The position numbers were made by a program, and so were the translations under genes. A DNA stretch of 64,000 nt, taken from assembly GCF_018271995.1 (NCBI RefSeq), contig NZ_JAGUCO010000027.1, positions 1 through 64,000 on the forward strand, given 5' to 3'. Source of the stretch: Carboxylicivirga linearis (GTDB lineage: Bacteria > Bacteroidota > Bacteroidia > Bacteroidales > Marinilabiliaceae). The notes under the pieces were generated by a model. That model had not been told where the DNA came from, searched no databases, and was given only the letters and a program-made list of their open reading frames with translations. Of this stretch, positions 9,443-18,989 are shown in pieces. Numbering within the stretch: position 1 is the stretch's first letter; the number at the start of each line of letters is the position of its first letter.

Positions 9443-11440
9443 ATGGACGTTAATGATTTATCTAAATTTAAACACCTTTTTATTGAGGAAGCAACTAACC
9501 TTTTAAACTCAATGGAAAGGATTATTCTTAACCTAGAAAAGAACCCATCCGATGTAGAATTAATTCAAGAGGTTTTTAGGGTAATGCATACCATTAAAGG
9601 AGTTAGTGGTATGTATGGATATACCGCAATATCTGATTTGACACATCATATTGAAAATATCTTTGATTTAATAAGAAGCGGTTCGCTTAAAGTGGATAAA
9701 GAAATATTGGATACTACATTAATGGTAGTTGATCATTTATTTGCCTTACTCAAAGATGAAAAAGTGGAGGATCCTTCTCTTGCGCTAAAACAGAAAGAAT
9801 TGATTCATTGGTGTGTTCAGTTTATAAAGGATGCCAAGGGGAAGATATTTATTAAAGAATTTGTTGAATCGGACTCTGAGTTAGTAACGTATAATGTTAT
9901 TTTACACACCCACCAGAGTGTTGTTGATCGAAGAATCAATCTTTTTTATGCCATAAAAGATTTAGCAGCTATTGGTGAAATTAAGAATATTAGTCCACTT
10001 CCTGTACAGGATGATAATGAAGAAAGGTGGAGTATTTTTATTGTAGGCGATTTTTCATTCGATGATATTGAAGAGGCTCTAATGTTTGTTTATGAATACT
10101 GTATTATTAGAAAAGTAGCTGATTATAATATATTTGATGAAGAACAGAGTGATATCGTTCATGAAGAACTGGAAAAGGAAGAATTAGATTACATTGCCAC
10201 AAGCAATAGACCAAAATCAACAGTTATAAATAAATCAGTTGGCTCAAATACAAATAAAGTAATTGAATCTATAAAACAAAACATTACTAGAATTTCTGTT
10301 GATTCAAGTAAGTTAGATTATTTGATGTATTTAGTGAGTGAACTGATTACCACCTCTTCGCAATTAAATATTTCAAGTCGATCAAATAGTGTAGCAACCA
10401 TGTTGCCTCACATTCAAAAATTAGACAGATTATCCAAGTTGTTTAGGAATAATGCATTGGAAATTAGATTGATTCCTATAGGTGATGTGGTTCCAAAATT
10501 TAATAGGTTAGTCAGAGATGTATCCAACTCATTAGGTAAAGAAATAGAATTTGTGACAGAAGGAATGGAGACAGAGTTAGATAAAAGTTCTATCGATATG
10601 GTTACAGAACCGTTGGTTCACATGATAAGAAATTCCTTAGATCATGGAATTGAATTACCAGAAGAACGCTTGGCGAAGGGTAAAAGTGAGAAAGGAACTA
10701 TTAAACTAAAGGCGAGTAGTTCGGGTAATGATATATTTATTGAAGTTTCGGATGACGGTAAAGGACTAGATAAAGATCGTATAATTGAGAAGGCTTTAGA
10801 GCAAGGTGTTTTAGATAGGAGTGAAGATCTATCAGATGAGCAAGTATTTAATATTATTTGTAAATCAGGATTTTCAACTAACGAAGTAGTCTCATCCTTA
10901 TCTGGGAGAGGAGTAGGAATGGATGTGGTGAAGCAAAAAATATCTGAGATGAGGGGAGAACTGGATATTTGCAGTAGACCGGGAGAAGGAACTAAATTTA
11001 CTATTAAACTGCAGCAATCAATTGCCATTTTGGATACTTTATTAGTTCGCTCTGGTAAAATGAAATTCTTATTGCCACTTTCTGATATAGAGGTCTGTTC
11101 TCAAATGCTATACTCTAATATTGATAAAAGGATTAAGTACTCAACTGTTGATTTTGAAAATGAACTAACTCCTTTCGTTTCTTTAAGAAACCTGTTTGAT
11201 ATAAGTGAAGAGAAACCTAAAATGGCAAAAATGGTTGTCATTCGAAAGAATAATAAGCGATTGGCATTCTTCACTGATGAAATAGTGGGCCAGCACCAGG
11301 CCGTTATTAAACCCATGGGAGAACTGGTTAAAAAGCATGAAGAAATTTCTGCAGCCAGTGTATTGGGTAATGGAGAAATTGCTTTTCTACTTGATACTAA
11401 CATGATTAATCAAAATGTATATAAAAAAAGTGCGCTCTAA
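9443..11440 (+). CDS. cheA: CheA chemotaxis histidine kinase
   Basis: 665 aa from ATG 9443, which starts the conserved Hpt helix (MDVNDLSKFKHLFIEEA); upstream in-frame starts add only a hydrophobic, unlikely leader. Order: Hpt/P1 with phospho-His49 in VMHTIKGVSGM; a P2-like region; P3 dimerisation helices (about 290-370); HATPase with HMIRNSLDHGIE, DDGKGL and GRGVGMDVV; a CheW-like P5 domain to the C-terminus. It phosphorylates CheY/CheB-type partners in response to receptor signals. No cheY, cheR or cheB is in the window, so output partners must be elsewhere or among the nearby regulators. Confidence 0.95.
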   Translation: MDVNDLSKFKHLFIEEATNLLNSMERIILNLEKNPSDVELIQEVFRVMHTIKGVSGMYGYTAISDLTHHIENIFDLIRSGSLKVDKEILDTTLMVVDHLFALLKDEKVEDPSLALKQKELIHWCVQFIKDAKGKIFIKEFVESDSELVTYNVILHTHQSVVDRRINLFYAIKDLAAIGEIKNISPLPVQDDNEERWSIFIVGDFSFDDIEEALMFVYEYCIIRKVADYNIFDEEQSDIVHEELEKEELDYIATSNRPKSTVINKSVGSNTNKVIESIKQNITRISVDSSKLDYLMYLVSELITTSSQLNISSRSNSVATMLPHIQKLDRLSKLFRNNALEIRLIPIGDVVPKFNRLVRDVSNSLGKEIEFVTEGMETELDKSSIDMVTEPLVHMIRNSLDHGIELPEERLAKGKSEKGTIKLKASSSGNDIFIEVSDDGKGLDKDRIIEKALEQGVLDRSEDLSDEQVFNIICKSGFSTNEVVSSLSGRGVGMDVVKQKISEMRGELDICSRPGEGTKFTIKLQQSIAILDTLLVRSGKMKFLLPLSDIEVCSQMLYSNIDKRIKYSTVDFENELTPFVSLRNLFDISEEKPKMAKMVVIRKNNKRLAFFTDEIVGQHQAVIKPMGELVKKHEEISAASVLGNGEIAFLLDTNMINQNVYKKSAL

Positions 11441-11563
11441 AAAAAATTGTAAGCAATACATAAAAGATTAGAAGCATAGCAAATAAGAGGAATTAAAGAA
11501 AGATTAGAAAACGACGAGCCTGTTTGTTAGCTCTCACTTTTAAATGATAAAGCTCTTTTAGTA

Positions 11564-12718
11564 ATGAATAGACTTTACCTTATAATATTATTTGTTGTAC
11601 TTAATAATTGGTGTTATTCCCAATTCTCAGAAGGGTTTCATTTAGAAACTTCTGTAACTGGAGATTTTATAAAAAACCTGGAAGGTGGTATAAATACTGA
11701 AAATGCTTATATAGGAATGGAAGACCTTGCCATTACCCTTAATTTCGAAGAAATGGGTATCCTAAAGGGAGGATCTTTATTTTTGCATGGACTGAATACT
11801 CATGGTATAACTCCATCTACCGATATTGTTGGTGATTTGCAGGTTACATCCAATATTGAATCAGGTAATTATACCGGTATGTACCAATATTATTATCAAC
11901 AACAAATAGGTAACTCGAAATTTCTTATTGGCCAGCACGACTTAAATTCAGAATTTGTTGGAACTGAATATGGAGGAACATTTATTAATAGTTCGTTTGG
12001 AATATCCCCGTCAATATCCTTGAATATACCGGTTTCTATTTATCCAATGGCATCATTAGCGTTTATATACACGTATGAGAAACCTTATAGGTTTATTTAT
12101 AAAATAGGAGTTTATGATGGAGATCCTGGTAATCCGGAAAACAATCGATATAACCTCCAGCCCAATATTAGTTTGACAGAAGGGCTGTTGTTTATAAGTG
12201 AAATTGAGTTTTTTAGATTAATTAATTGTTTGCCTGAAAATATCAAATTCGGCGCCTATTATCATACCAATGATTTTACTAATTACAATGATACCACTAT
12301 AACCCAGAAGGGAAACTATGGTGGATATTTTGTTTCTGATAAAGTAATTTGGAGTGGTTTTAATCATCCTCATTCTTATTTAACTGCTTTTCTGCAAGGA
12401 GGACTTGCGCCTTCTAAAATCAATCAGGTAAACTACTACATTGGTGGAGGTTTGCACTTAAATGGTATGCTACCCAATCGTTTTCAGGATGCTTTGGGAA
12501 TTGCGTGTGCTTATGCAAATATGAGTCGTGCATTCCGTAATTTAGACAAAACCATTGATAAAGGCGAATTATCAATAGAGTTTACTTATAAAATCCACGT
12601 TTTTGAACATTACTCTGTTCAGCCCAACCTACAATATGTTATAAATCCCGGAGCAAATAGCAAGTTGAATAATGCTTTGGTAGCAAGCATGAGATTCAAT
12701 ATTTTTTTAGAAAATTAA
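11564..12718 (+). CDS. OprB-like outer-membrane carbohydrate porin
   Basis: 384 aa with an N-terminal signal peptide (about 1-19, ending in CYSQ). The body has the composition of a beta-barrel: alternating aromatic strands, an N-terminal GINTENAYIGMEDLAI stretch, repeated glycine-rich turns, and a final aromatic-rich strand (MRFNIFLEN). It resembles the carbohydrate-selective OprB/AlgE-like porin family, which passively admits sugars. It may be read separately from cheA, 123 bases upstream. The substrate cannot be told. Confidence 0.75.
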   Translation: MNRLYLIILFVVLNNWCYSQFSEGFHLETSVTGDFIKNLEGGINTENAYIGMEDLAITLNFEEMGILKGGSLFLHGLNTHGITPSTDIVGDLQVTSNIESGNYTGMYQYYYQQQIGNSKFLIGQHDLNSEFVGTEYGGTFINSSFGISPSISLNIPVSIYPMASLAFIYTYEKPYRFIYKIGVYDGDPGNPENNRYNLQPNISLTEGLLFISEIEFFRLINCLPENIKFGAYYHTNDFTNYNDTTITQKGNYGGYFVSDKVIWSGFNHPHSYLTAFLQGGLAPSKINQVNYYIGGGLHLNGMLPNRFQDALGIACAYANMSRAFRNLDKTIDKGELSIEFTYKIHVFEHYSVQPNLQYVINPGANSKLNNALVASMRFNIFLEN

Positions 12719-12881
12719 AGGTATAGGGAAGGCTGCAATTTAATATCTATTGAAAAATAAATATTGTAGTTTGTTGTTGCACAAAGCAATAAGAATAATA
12801 AGGAAAATTCATTGCTTTAAATCCCTTGTTTTATTGAGTAAATTGCATTGTTTTGCATCGTAAATTATATATATACGAATC

Positions 12882-13397
12882 ATGTTAGGAAAATACATCC
12901 GATTAATAGTTGCTATTCTTATAATAATATCTTCAGTTATTCTTTTTATATATGGCTTTGTTGGCTGGGGCGTGCTTGCCGTAATCATCTCCTTGCTTTT
13001 TGTTTTGTTTCAGTTTAAGAATGAAATGAATTTGCTTGCTTTTTCTTTTATCAGGAAAAATAAGTTTGCAATGGCTGAAAAGATTCTATTGAAAGTAAAA
13101 CATCCTGAAAATATGATGAAGAGTCAAGAGGCATACTATTATTATCTTCTGGGGTTAACTCAAGCTCAAACTCATCAATTAAATCTGGCTGAAAAAAGCT
13201 TGAAGAAAGCATTGTCAACAGGTCTTCGTTTGAATAGCGATCAGGCTATGGCAAAGCTTAGTCTTGCAGGTTTTTATTTATCGAAGAGGAATAAAAAACT
13301 GGCCAAAGTTCATTTAATGGATGCCAAGAAATTAGACAAGCAAAAAATGTTGACACCTCAGATTAGAGAGGTTGAAAACATGATGAAACGAATCTAA
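12882..13397 (+). CDS. Membrane-anchored TPR-like protein
   Basis: 171 aa. Two hydrophobic helices near the N-terminus (about 6-25 and 27-45) anchor a cytoplasmic helical domain with TPR-like repeats (about 60-165; YYYYLLGLTQAQTHQLNLAE and similar pairs). No catalytic motif. Probably a scaffolding or assembly protein; function not recognised. It lies alone between the porin and a convergent gene, with a hairpin after it. Confidence 0.7.
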   Translation: MLGKYIRLIVAILIIISSVILFIYGFVGWGVLAVIISLLFVLFQFKNEMNLLAFSFIRKNKFAMAEKILLKVKHPENMMKSQEAYYYYLLGLTQAQTHQLNLAEKSLKKALSTGLRLNSDQAMAKLSLAGFYLSKRNKKLAKVHLMDAKKLDKQKMLTPQIREVENMMKRI

Positions 13398-13474
13398 ATG
13401 ATCGTAATCGAATTGGAATAATTACAGAGGCTAACATCAATGCAATTGAAGTTAAGTCTTACAATATGCGGAAA

Positions 13475-13510
13475 AAATAAACGGGGATGGTAATTCATCC
13501 CCGTTATTTG
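13475..13510. terminator. Bidirectional terminator between convergent genes
   Basis: Stem ACGGGGATG (13481-13489) and CATCCCCGT (13496-13504), 6-base loop, flanked by A-rich sequence on the left and T-rich on the right, so it can act on both strands. It separates the TPR protein gene from the leftward DUF1593 gene. Confidence 0.85.
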
Positions 13511-13546
13511 TATTTACCAATGACACTCTTAGAAAAGAATTTCTAA

Positions 13547-14968
13547 CTAATCTGTAACCGTAATGATAACTCTTTGATATCTTGTTAAGGATGGTTTTCC
13601 AGAGTCAGAAACTTCACAAATCATATGAATGGTTTCTCCTGATTTTGCATCTGATGGAATGGTGATCTTTGCCTTTGCAGAATGAAAGTCTTCCATTTTT
13701 TCACCAGAATAGTTACTTGCTTCTACATGTTGCCACCAACTGTAATTCAGCTTATCTCCATCCGGATCAATTGAATTGGAGGCATCCAATTTTATTTTAG
13801 ATCCGGCTTTAGCTTCAATGTTGAGAGGCGTCTTTTTTAATCGTACCTCTGGGTGGTGGTTAGCTGATGCATAATTTTTTACACACCAATCAGCTCTAGC
13901 TGCAAAATCATTCTGAACAGCAGGCAGCCATCGCCAAATAGGCTTAAAATAGTCAGTTCTGATTGCAATTTCATCTTCTTTGCTCCAGTTTTCCATCATC
14001 TTCGACCAGCTATTATGAATACTTATTTGTCCGTCAGGATGTGTATAATCTGATGTCGGAGCCGGATCCATCCATACATTATTTCGTACGTTAATATATC
14101 GGCCACCCCAACCTCCATATCCTGGATTTTCTATATTACGAAGCCCTGTTGGAATGCTGTGTAAAAACGAAGGAGTATCACCTTCAGCATTGAATGCACC
14201 TGAATTATTTTCATAAATGGCACATAAAGAGCCATGATTATTTAAAACGTTATCCTGCATCCATTCAGCCTCAAAATAGCTATTTATCTCTTTAGGCAAT
14301 ACTTTGGGCCAGATGTAGGCCATACAATCAAATTGATCGGCAATGATGGTTGGAATATTATATTTTTCCCAGTTAGGGCGTATGTAATCCTGATATGTCC
14401 CATCCTGTTCCCATATTAAGAAGAGTCGCATTTTGGCGGCTGCTTCTTCCATTCTTTCTGGATAATCCTCTTCTATAATTTTAAGAGCACGAGAGATGGT
14501 ATTACAACCTCCCCAGGCCTGCAGCCATACAGGTCGGTCATCACTCTTATCCAATAAAACATTTGCAATTAGTTCAGCACCTTCGGTTCTGATATCATCT
14601 TCTCCAACTCCTTCGATATTACCAACCTTCCATTTGCTAAGTAGATATTCAGGTGTAGGATAGTTAGGTGAGTGTTGTTGCAAGTTGTTATAAACCTTAG
14701 CATACAGTTCAATGTATTCTTTTACCCAGTCAACCGGGTGAAAAGCATTCCATCCTTTTCCGCCCACCCAATGAAACTGTGAGCTGCTGTTGATGATTCC
14801 TTCTACATCAAATTCGTTACATGTTAGTAGAAAGCGTACCATAGAAGCCCTGTCATCAGCCTCTCCATCGGTAGTAACAATTACTCGAGGTCTGGTATTT
14901 TGCCCTATGATTGCAGAATAATCCGATGAAAGTATAATTAAAAGGGCAATGGCTAATAATTTATTCAT
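13547..14968 (-). CDS. DUF1593 / Sde182-like secreted protein
   Basis: 473 aa with a signal peptide (about 1-22). Residues 27-330 are the nucleoside-hydrolase-like DUF1593 fold: RVIVTTDGEADDRASMVRF resembles the Asp-rich metal site of nucleoside hydrolases. Residues about 375-473 form the Ig-like C-terminal domain of the Sde182 family (IDPDGDKLNYSWWQ). Sde182-type proteins are described as cellulose-binding and occur beside glycosidases; the reaction is not established. Followed (to the right, upstream in transcription) by a GH2 gene in the same direction, so a two-gene glycan operon is likely. Confidence 0.87.
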   Translation of the reverse strand: MNKLLAIALLIILSSDYSAIIGQNTRPRVIVTTDGEADDRASMVRFLLTCNEFDVEGIINSSSQFHWVGGKGWNAFHPVDWVKEYIELYAKVYNNLQQHSPNYPTPEYLLSKWKVGNIEGVGEDDIRTEGAELIANVLLDKSDDRPVWLQAWGGCNTISRALKIIEEDYPERMEEAAAKMRLFLIWEQDGTYQDYIRPNWEKYNIPTIIADQFDCMAYIWPKVLPKEINSYFEAEWMQDNVLNNHGSLCAIYENNSGAFNAEGDTPSFLHSIPTGLRNIENPGYGGWGGRYINVRNNVWMDPAPTSDYTHPDGQISIHNSWSKMMENWSKEDEIAIRTDYFKPIWRWLPAVQNDFAARADWCVKNYASANHHPEVRLKKTPLNIEAKAGSKIKLDASNSIDPDGDKLNYSWWQHVEASNYSGEKMEDFHSAKAKITIPSDAKSGETIHMICEVSDSGKPSLTRYQRVIITVTD

Positions 14969-15059
14969 TGATTTTATTTTTTAAAACCAGAAAGAAGATA
15001 TTAAGTAAGAAAACCAAAGAGACACTGTCCCTTTGGTAATTTTATCGGATAAAGATGTA

Positions 15060-17486
15060 TTATTTTATGGTTTTTATATCGATTGAAGAATCCTTCATGC
15101 CCGGTGAAGTAACTGTTAAAGTAATATCACCGGCTTCTTTTGTACTTCTAATAATAACCAATGCTTTTCCTTTCCATGTTTTTCTGCTGCTAGCCACATA
15201 AAGATCTGTATCTTTTAAATTAGCATTATCTACTCCGGCAATTACCCCAGGGCCAGTTATGCTAAAACTTAGTTGATTCTCCGCATTAGGATTGAGAATG
15301 CCATTCGTATCCTTCATTCCGATTGAAATATACGATAAGTCCTGTCCGTCAGCTTTTAACTCTGTTCGGTCGGCAATTAAATCAATGGCTACGGCCTTGT
15401 CAGATGTTTGTAAAATAGTTGATTCAACTTCTTTACCATTTTCGAATCCAACTGCTTTTAATGTTCCTTTTTGATACGGAACACTAAAAGTGGCTTTAAA
15501 TTGCTCAGCAACTGATGTTGGCTTTTCACCTATTAGTTCATCATTTAAATACAAGGCTACCTTTGGGTATTTCGAATACACTTCAACTTCAACGTTTTTT
15601 CCTTCATAGCCAGGCCAGTTCCAGCTTTCCCAGGTTGGCCAGACACCCCATGCAGTGACTATTATTTTTCCATTTTCAGGATTTGGTTCTTTAACAGCCA
15701 TGTATAACTTTTCATTATCGTTATAAAGCATACTTCTGTAATGAGATATCGGTTTTCTCCACCCCATCAGGTCGATATCACCACAGTATGCACCATGCCA
15801 AGGGAATCGATCACTTCTGTAATGTTCGTCGGCATGTTCCCCAGGGTAATAATAGCCACCAATTCCCGACTCTCCCAGGTAATCCATGGCTGTCCACACA
15901 AAATCACCCAAAATGAAGTTATTCTTCTGAATTAAATTCCAATAGTAAAAAGCATCTCTTGGATAAGATTCGGTACTGAAAACAACTCTTGAGGGAACTC
16001 TTTCGTGATCTGATTCAGCCAGATGCAGCATGTAGTTGTAACCACAAACATCATGTTCGGCCATCAAAGGATCAAAAATTTCCCATCCTTCACCCCAGGA
16101 TGTCATAGCTGATGTAACCGGACGAGTAGGATCTAACTCACGAACATGAGTGGCCAGCATGCGAGCTGTTTCTACTGCTTCAGGGCTCTTTCTTTCAATT
16201 ATTTCATTCCCAATACTCCACATAATTATCGAAGGATGATTTCTGTCTCTATGAACCATCGCTTCAATATCTTTCTTCCACCAGTTATCGAAATGAAGCG
16301 AATAATCCATAGGTGCTTGCGGAGCTTTAGCAGTTCTCCAGCCATCGAATGCCTCATCAATAACTAACAAGCCAAGTCGGTCGCAAGCATCTAAAAAAGC
16401 TTCTGATGGTGGGTTGTGTGCGGTTCTTACTGCATTAAAGCCAGCTTCTTTAAGCAGTTCAACTTTTCTTTCTTCTGCTCGGTCAAAAGCAGCCGCTCCC
16501 AAACAGCCATTGTCGTGATGAACACATCCACCGTTTAATATGGTAGATTTACCATTCAATAAAAATCCTTCTTCAGCACTAAAATCTATTGTTCTAACAC
16601 CAAATGATTCAGTTAACTTATCAACTTCTTTTCCTTCAGATACAATAGATATTTCTGCCGTATAAAGGTTGGGTGTTTCAGTGGTCCATAGCTTAGGATT
16701 AGTGATAGTAAGTTCATTTATAACCTTGAGCACACTATTAGCTTCTAATTTTACTTTTTTCTCTTGAATGCTAACTTCTGTATTTGACTGATCTTTAATT
16801 TGAATTCTCAATAAAGCCTCTTTAGCTAAATCTGTTTCATTATAGATATTGGATTCAATCTTAACTAAGGCTTTAGTATTATTTGCAACAGGAGTAGTTA
16901 TTGCCAGTCCCCATTCATCAAGAAGAATAGGTTCAGTCACCTGCAGCCAAACATGTCGGTAAATACCAGATCCACTATACCATCTGCAGTTTCTTTGAAT
17001 TGAATTATCGACTTTTAAGGCAATTACATTTTCCTTTCCAAATTGCAGAAATTGTGATATGTCGTGTTTGAAAGATGTATATCCGTATGGGTGCACTCCC
17101 AGAGAGTTTCCATTAACAAATACTTCGGCATTCATATAAACGCCTTCAAAATAAATGGACACTTTTTTTCCATTGTAGTCTGCAGGGACGCTAAATGATT
17201 TTCTGTACCACCCAATTCCTGCAGGAAAATAGCCTCCATCATTACTGGTAGGGTTTGATTGCTTTACTTGTCCTTCGATGCTCCAATCGTGCGGTAAATC
17301 AAGTGTACGCCACGATGAATCATCAAACTCTGAGATACTGGCTTTTTCAATGTCTCCCAAGTGAAACTTCCAGTCATTACTAAAAAACTGTTTGCGATTT
17401 TCGCTTTCATTTTGTGGATTGCAGGCAATAAATGCACTTGCCATTGAAATTAATAAACCGATTAAAATAAATCCTTTTTTTTTCAT
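15060..17486 (-). CDS. GH2 family beta-galactosidase-like lipoprotein
   Basis: 808 aa. Lipoprotein signal with lipobox ending at Cys22 (ASAFIAC), so probably anchored in a membrane facing the periplasm or the surface. GH2 sugar-binding jelly roll (about 30-190), Ig-like sandwich (about 195-300), TIM barrel (about 305-600) with acid/base Glu428 in WSIGNEI and nucleophile Glu506 in FSTES, then DUF4982 (about 620-690) and a C-terminal Ig-like domain. This arrangement is common in Bacteroidota beta-galactosidases and relatives; the exact substrate is not readable. Probably co-transcribed with the DUF1593 gene 91 bases downstream. Confidence 0.93.
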   Translation of the reverse strand: MKKKGFILIGLLISMASAFIACNPQNESENRKQFFSNDWKFHLGDIEKASISEFDDSSWRTLDLPHDWSIEGQVKQSNPTSNDGGYFPAGIGWYRKSFSVPADYNGKKVSIYFEGVYMNAEVFVNGNSLGVHPYGYTSFKHDISQFLQFGKENVIALKVDNSIQRNCRWYSGSGIYRHVWLQVTEPILLDEWGLAITTPVANNTKALVKIESNIYNETDLAKEALLRIQIKDQSNTEVSIQEKKVKLEANSVLKVINELTITNPKLWTTETPNLYTAEISIVSEGKEVDKLTESFGVRTIDFSAEEGFLLNGKSTILNGGCVHHDNGCLGAAAFDRAEERKVELLKEAGFNAVRTAHNPPSEAFLDACDRLGLLVIDEAFDGWRTAKAPQAPMDYSLHFDNWWKKDIEAMVHRDRNHPSIIMWSIGNEIIERKSPEAVETARMLATHVRELDPTRPVTSAMTSWGEGWEIFDPLMAEHDVCGYNYMLHLAESDHERVPSRVVFSTESYPRDAFYYWNLIQKNNFILGDFVWTAMDYLGESGIGGYYYPGEHADEHYRSDRFPWHGAYCGDIDLMGWRKPISHYRSMLYNDNEKLYMAVKEPNPENGKIIVTAWGVWPTWESWNWPGYEGKNVEVEVYSKYPKVALYLNDELIGEKPTSVAEQFKATFSVPYQKGTLKAVGFENGKEVESTILQTSDKAVAIDLIADRTELKADGQDLSYISIGMKDTNGILNPNAENQLSFSITGPGVIAGVDNANLKDTDLYVASSRKTWKGKALVIIRSTKEAGDITLTVTSPGMKDSSIDIKTIK

Positions 17487-17902
17487 AAATCACTTTGTCT
17501 TTGCTATAAATTTAGTAAACAACTTTACCAGGGCTTTTTGTATTGTTCTATATTATCTGTTCTTCAAAAATGTAAACTTATCGAATAAAAATAAATAGTC
17601 TATAAACTCAACGAAACAATCTAAAGTTATTACTTATCAAGTTGAATGTTTTTATAACAAGAAGTCACTAGCATCGATATTCAAATTCAAAAATACTGAA
17701 ATCCGATGTTTTCAATAGACGGAATTTTACCTTATGAGGTCTATATTTAGTCATTTTGTAGTTTGTATGTTTAGTTGGATTAAGTCCTTTCTGAAGTTTT
17801 AATGGCTAATTGTTAAAAGGTCTATCTTTGTTATTCAACCGAAATAGTATTAGCAACTATACTTTAGTAAATAGGAATTTTGAATGACATATCTAAAGAT
17901 AA
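17487..17902. other. Spacer upstream of GH2 gene
   Basis: AT-rich. It must hold the promoter of the leftward GH2 gene; no intact gene or strong element was seen. The right part runs into an AraC-type gene remnant. Confidence 0.5.
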
Positions 17903-17998
17903 ATATATGTTGGCTATAATAGTATGGCTTATTTCAGGGAAGCCTTTAAAAGTAAATTTGGTGTTCTGCCCTCAGAGTATATTTCAAAATTAGAGTAA
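17903..17998 (+). pseudogene. C-terminal remnant of an AraC-family regulator
   Basis: Read in one frame, 17903-17998 gives IYVGYNSMAYFREAFKSKFG and then VLPSEYISKLE before a stop. This is the second helix-turn-helix and the conserved F-K-x-x-F-G-x-x-P-S-E-Y end of AraC/HTCS regulators. An in-frame stop lies just upstream (17900-17902), and no other part of the gene is recognisable. It is therefore the tail of a lost regulator, possibly the former regulator of the adjacent polysaccharide locus. Confidence 0.75.
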
Positions 17999-18148
17999 CT
18001 AATCTGTTAATGAATTTTTGATACAATTCTTTCTTCAAAAATTTCTAATGACTTTGATAATCTCAAAGACTTTTTTTATTACTGAGTTTAATTGTTTGGC
18101 GTTTTATGAGTGCATAATTGTATAGTAATTAGCGTTAAATAGTGATTG

Positions 18149-18176
18149 AAGCTGGTCTGTAAGGACCGGCTTTTTC
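18149..18176 (+). terminator. Terminator hairpin before the ECF sigma gene
   Basis: AAGCTGGTC (18149-18157) pairs with GACCGGCTT (18164-18172), with one G-T wobble and a 6-base loop, followed by a T run. It probably once ended the transcript of the lost AraC-type gene. Confidence 0.75.
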
Positions 18177-18302
18177 ATTGATTTATAATGCACACAAATG
18201 AATACAAACTGTTTTTATCTATTACTTGTACTAAATGATACTCTTAAAACAGTTTTTTTTGCTATTTTTAAATAACAATATAAATAATAGCCTTGGGGGT
18301 GC

Positions 18303-18914
18303 ATGTTAGTTGAAACTGAAGATTTAAATGAATTCTTATTCATAGAGTTTAAAGAAGGCAATGAATCGGCCTTTGAACATGTTTTTAAAGCCAATTATGA
18401 TGCTATAGTTGGTTTTTGTTATCAATTTATTTTCGATCATGATAAAGCTGCCAGCCTGGCGCAGGAAGCATTCATTAATCTTTGGATGAACCGTGAGAAG
18501 ATTGAATCATCCAATGGTATAAAGTCTTTTTTATACACCTTCGCAAAATCCGCATGTCTTAATTTTATTCGTCATCAAAAAGTAGTAAAAAGGTACGAAG
18601 ATCAGCATCTGCATCAGATGGAGAGTAATATTAATGCCGAAGTATTGAACTCCTTCGATTTTGATTCCATCGAATTTACCGAAATGGAAGAATTGATTTA
18701 TCGAGCAATAGATGAATTACCTGAAAAATGCAAGCAGGTTTTTATGATGAGTCGATTTGATGCAAAGAAGAATAAGGAGATTGCTGAGGAACTTCAAATA
18801 TCAGTAAAATCAGTAGAAGCGAATATCACAAGAGCCTTAAAACAATTAAGTATAAAATTGGCGGAATTCTTACCAGCTGTGTTAGTTCAATTAGTGATTC
18901 GTTACCTTTCGTAA
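18303..18914 (+). CDS. ECF sigma factor of the polysaccharide locus
   Basis: 203 aa. Sigma region 2 (about 25-95; AFEHVFKANYDAIVGFCYQF, then AASLAQEAFINLWMN) and region 4 (about 140-190; LPEKCKQVFMMSRFDAKKNK with EIAEELQISVKSVEANI). This is the Bacteroidota sigma type that pairs with a FecR-like anti-sigma and an STN-bearing SusC, as found immediately downstream. It should activate the locus when the SusC/FecR signal releases it. Confidence 0.95.
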   Translation: MLVETEDLNEFLFIEFKEGNESAFEHVFKANYDAIVGFCYQFIFDHDKAASLAQEAFINLWMNREKIESSNGIKSFLYTFAKSACLNFIRHQKVVKRYEDQHLHQMESNINAEVLNSFDFDSIEFTEMEELIYRAIDELPEKCKQVFMMSRFDAKKNKEIAEELQISVKSVEANITRALKQLSIKLAEFLPAVLVQLVIRYLS

Positions 18915-18989
18915 CATTTTTTAAAATTTTCTTCATTTTGATATAGGGTGTATCCATGTTTGCGTGTACTAATGGTATAAAGCAAAAAA

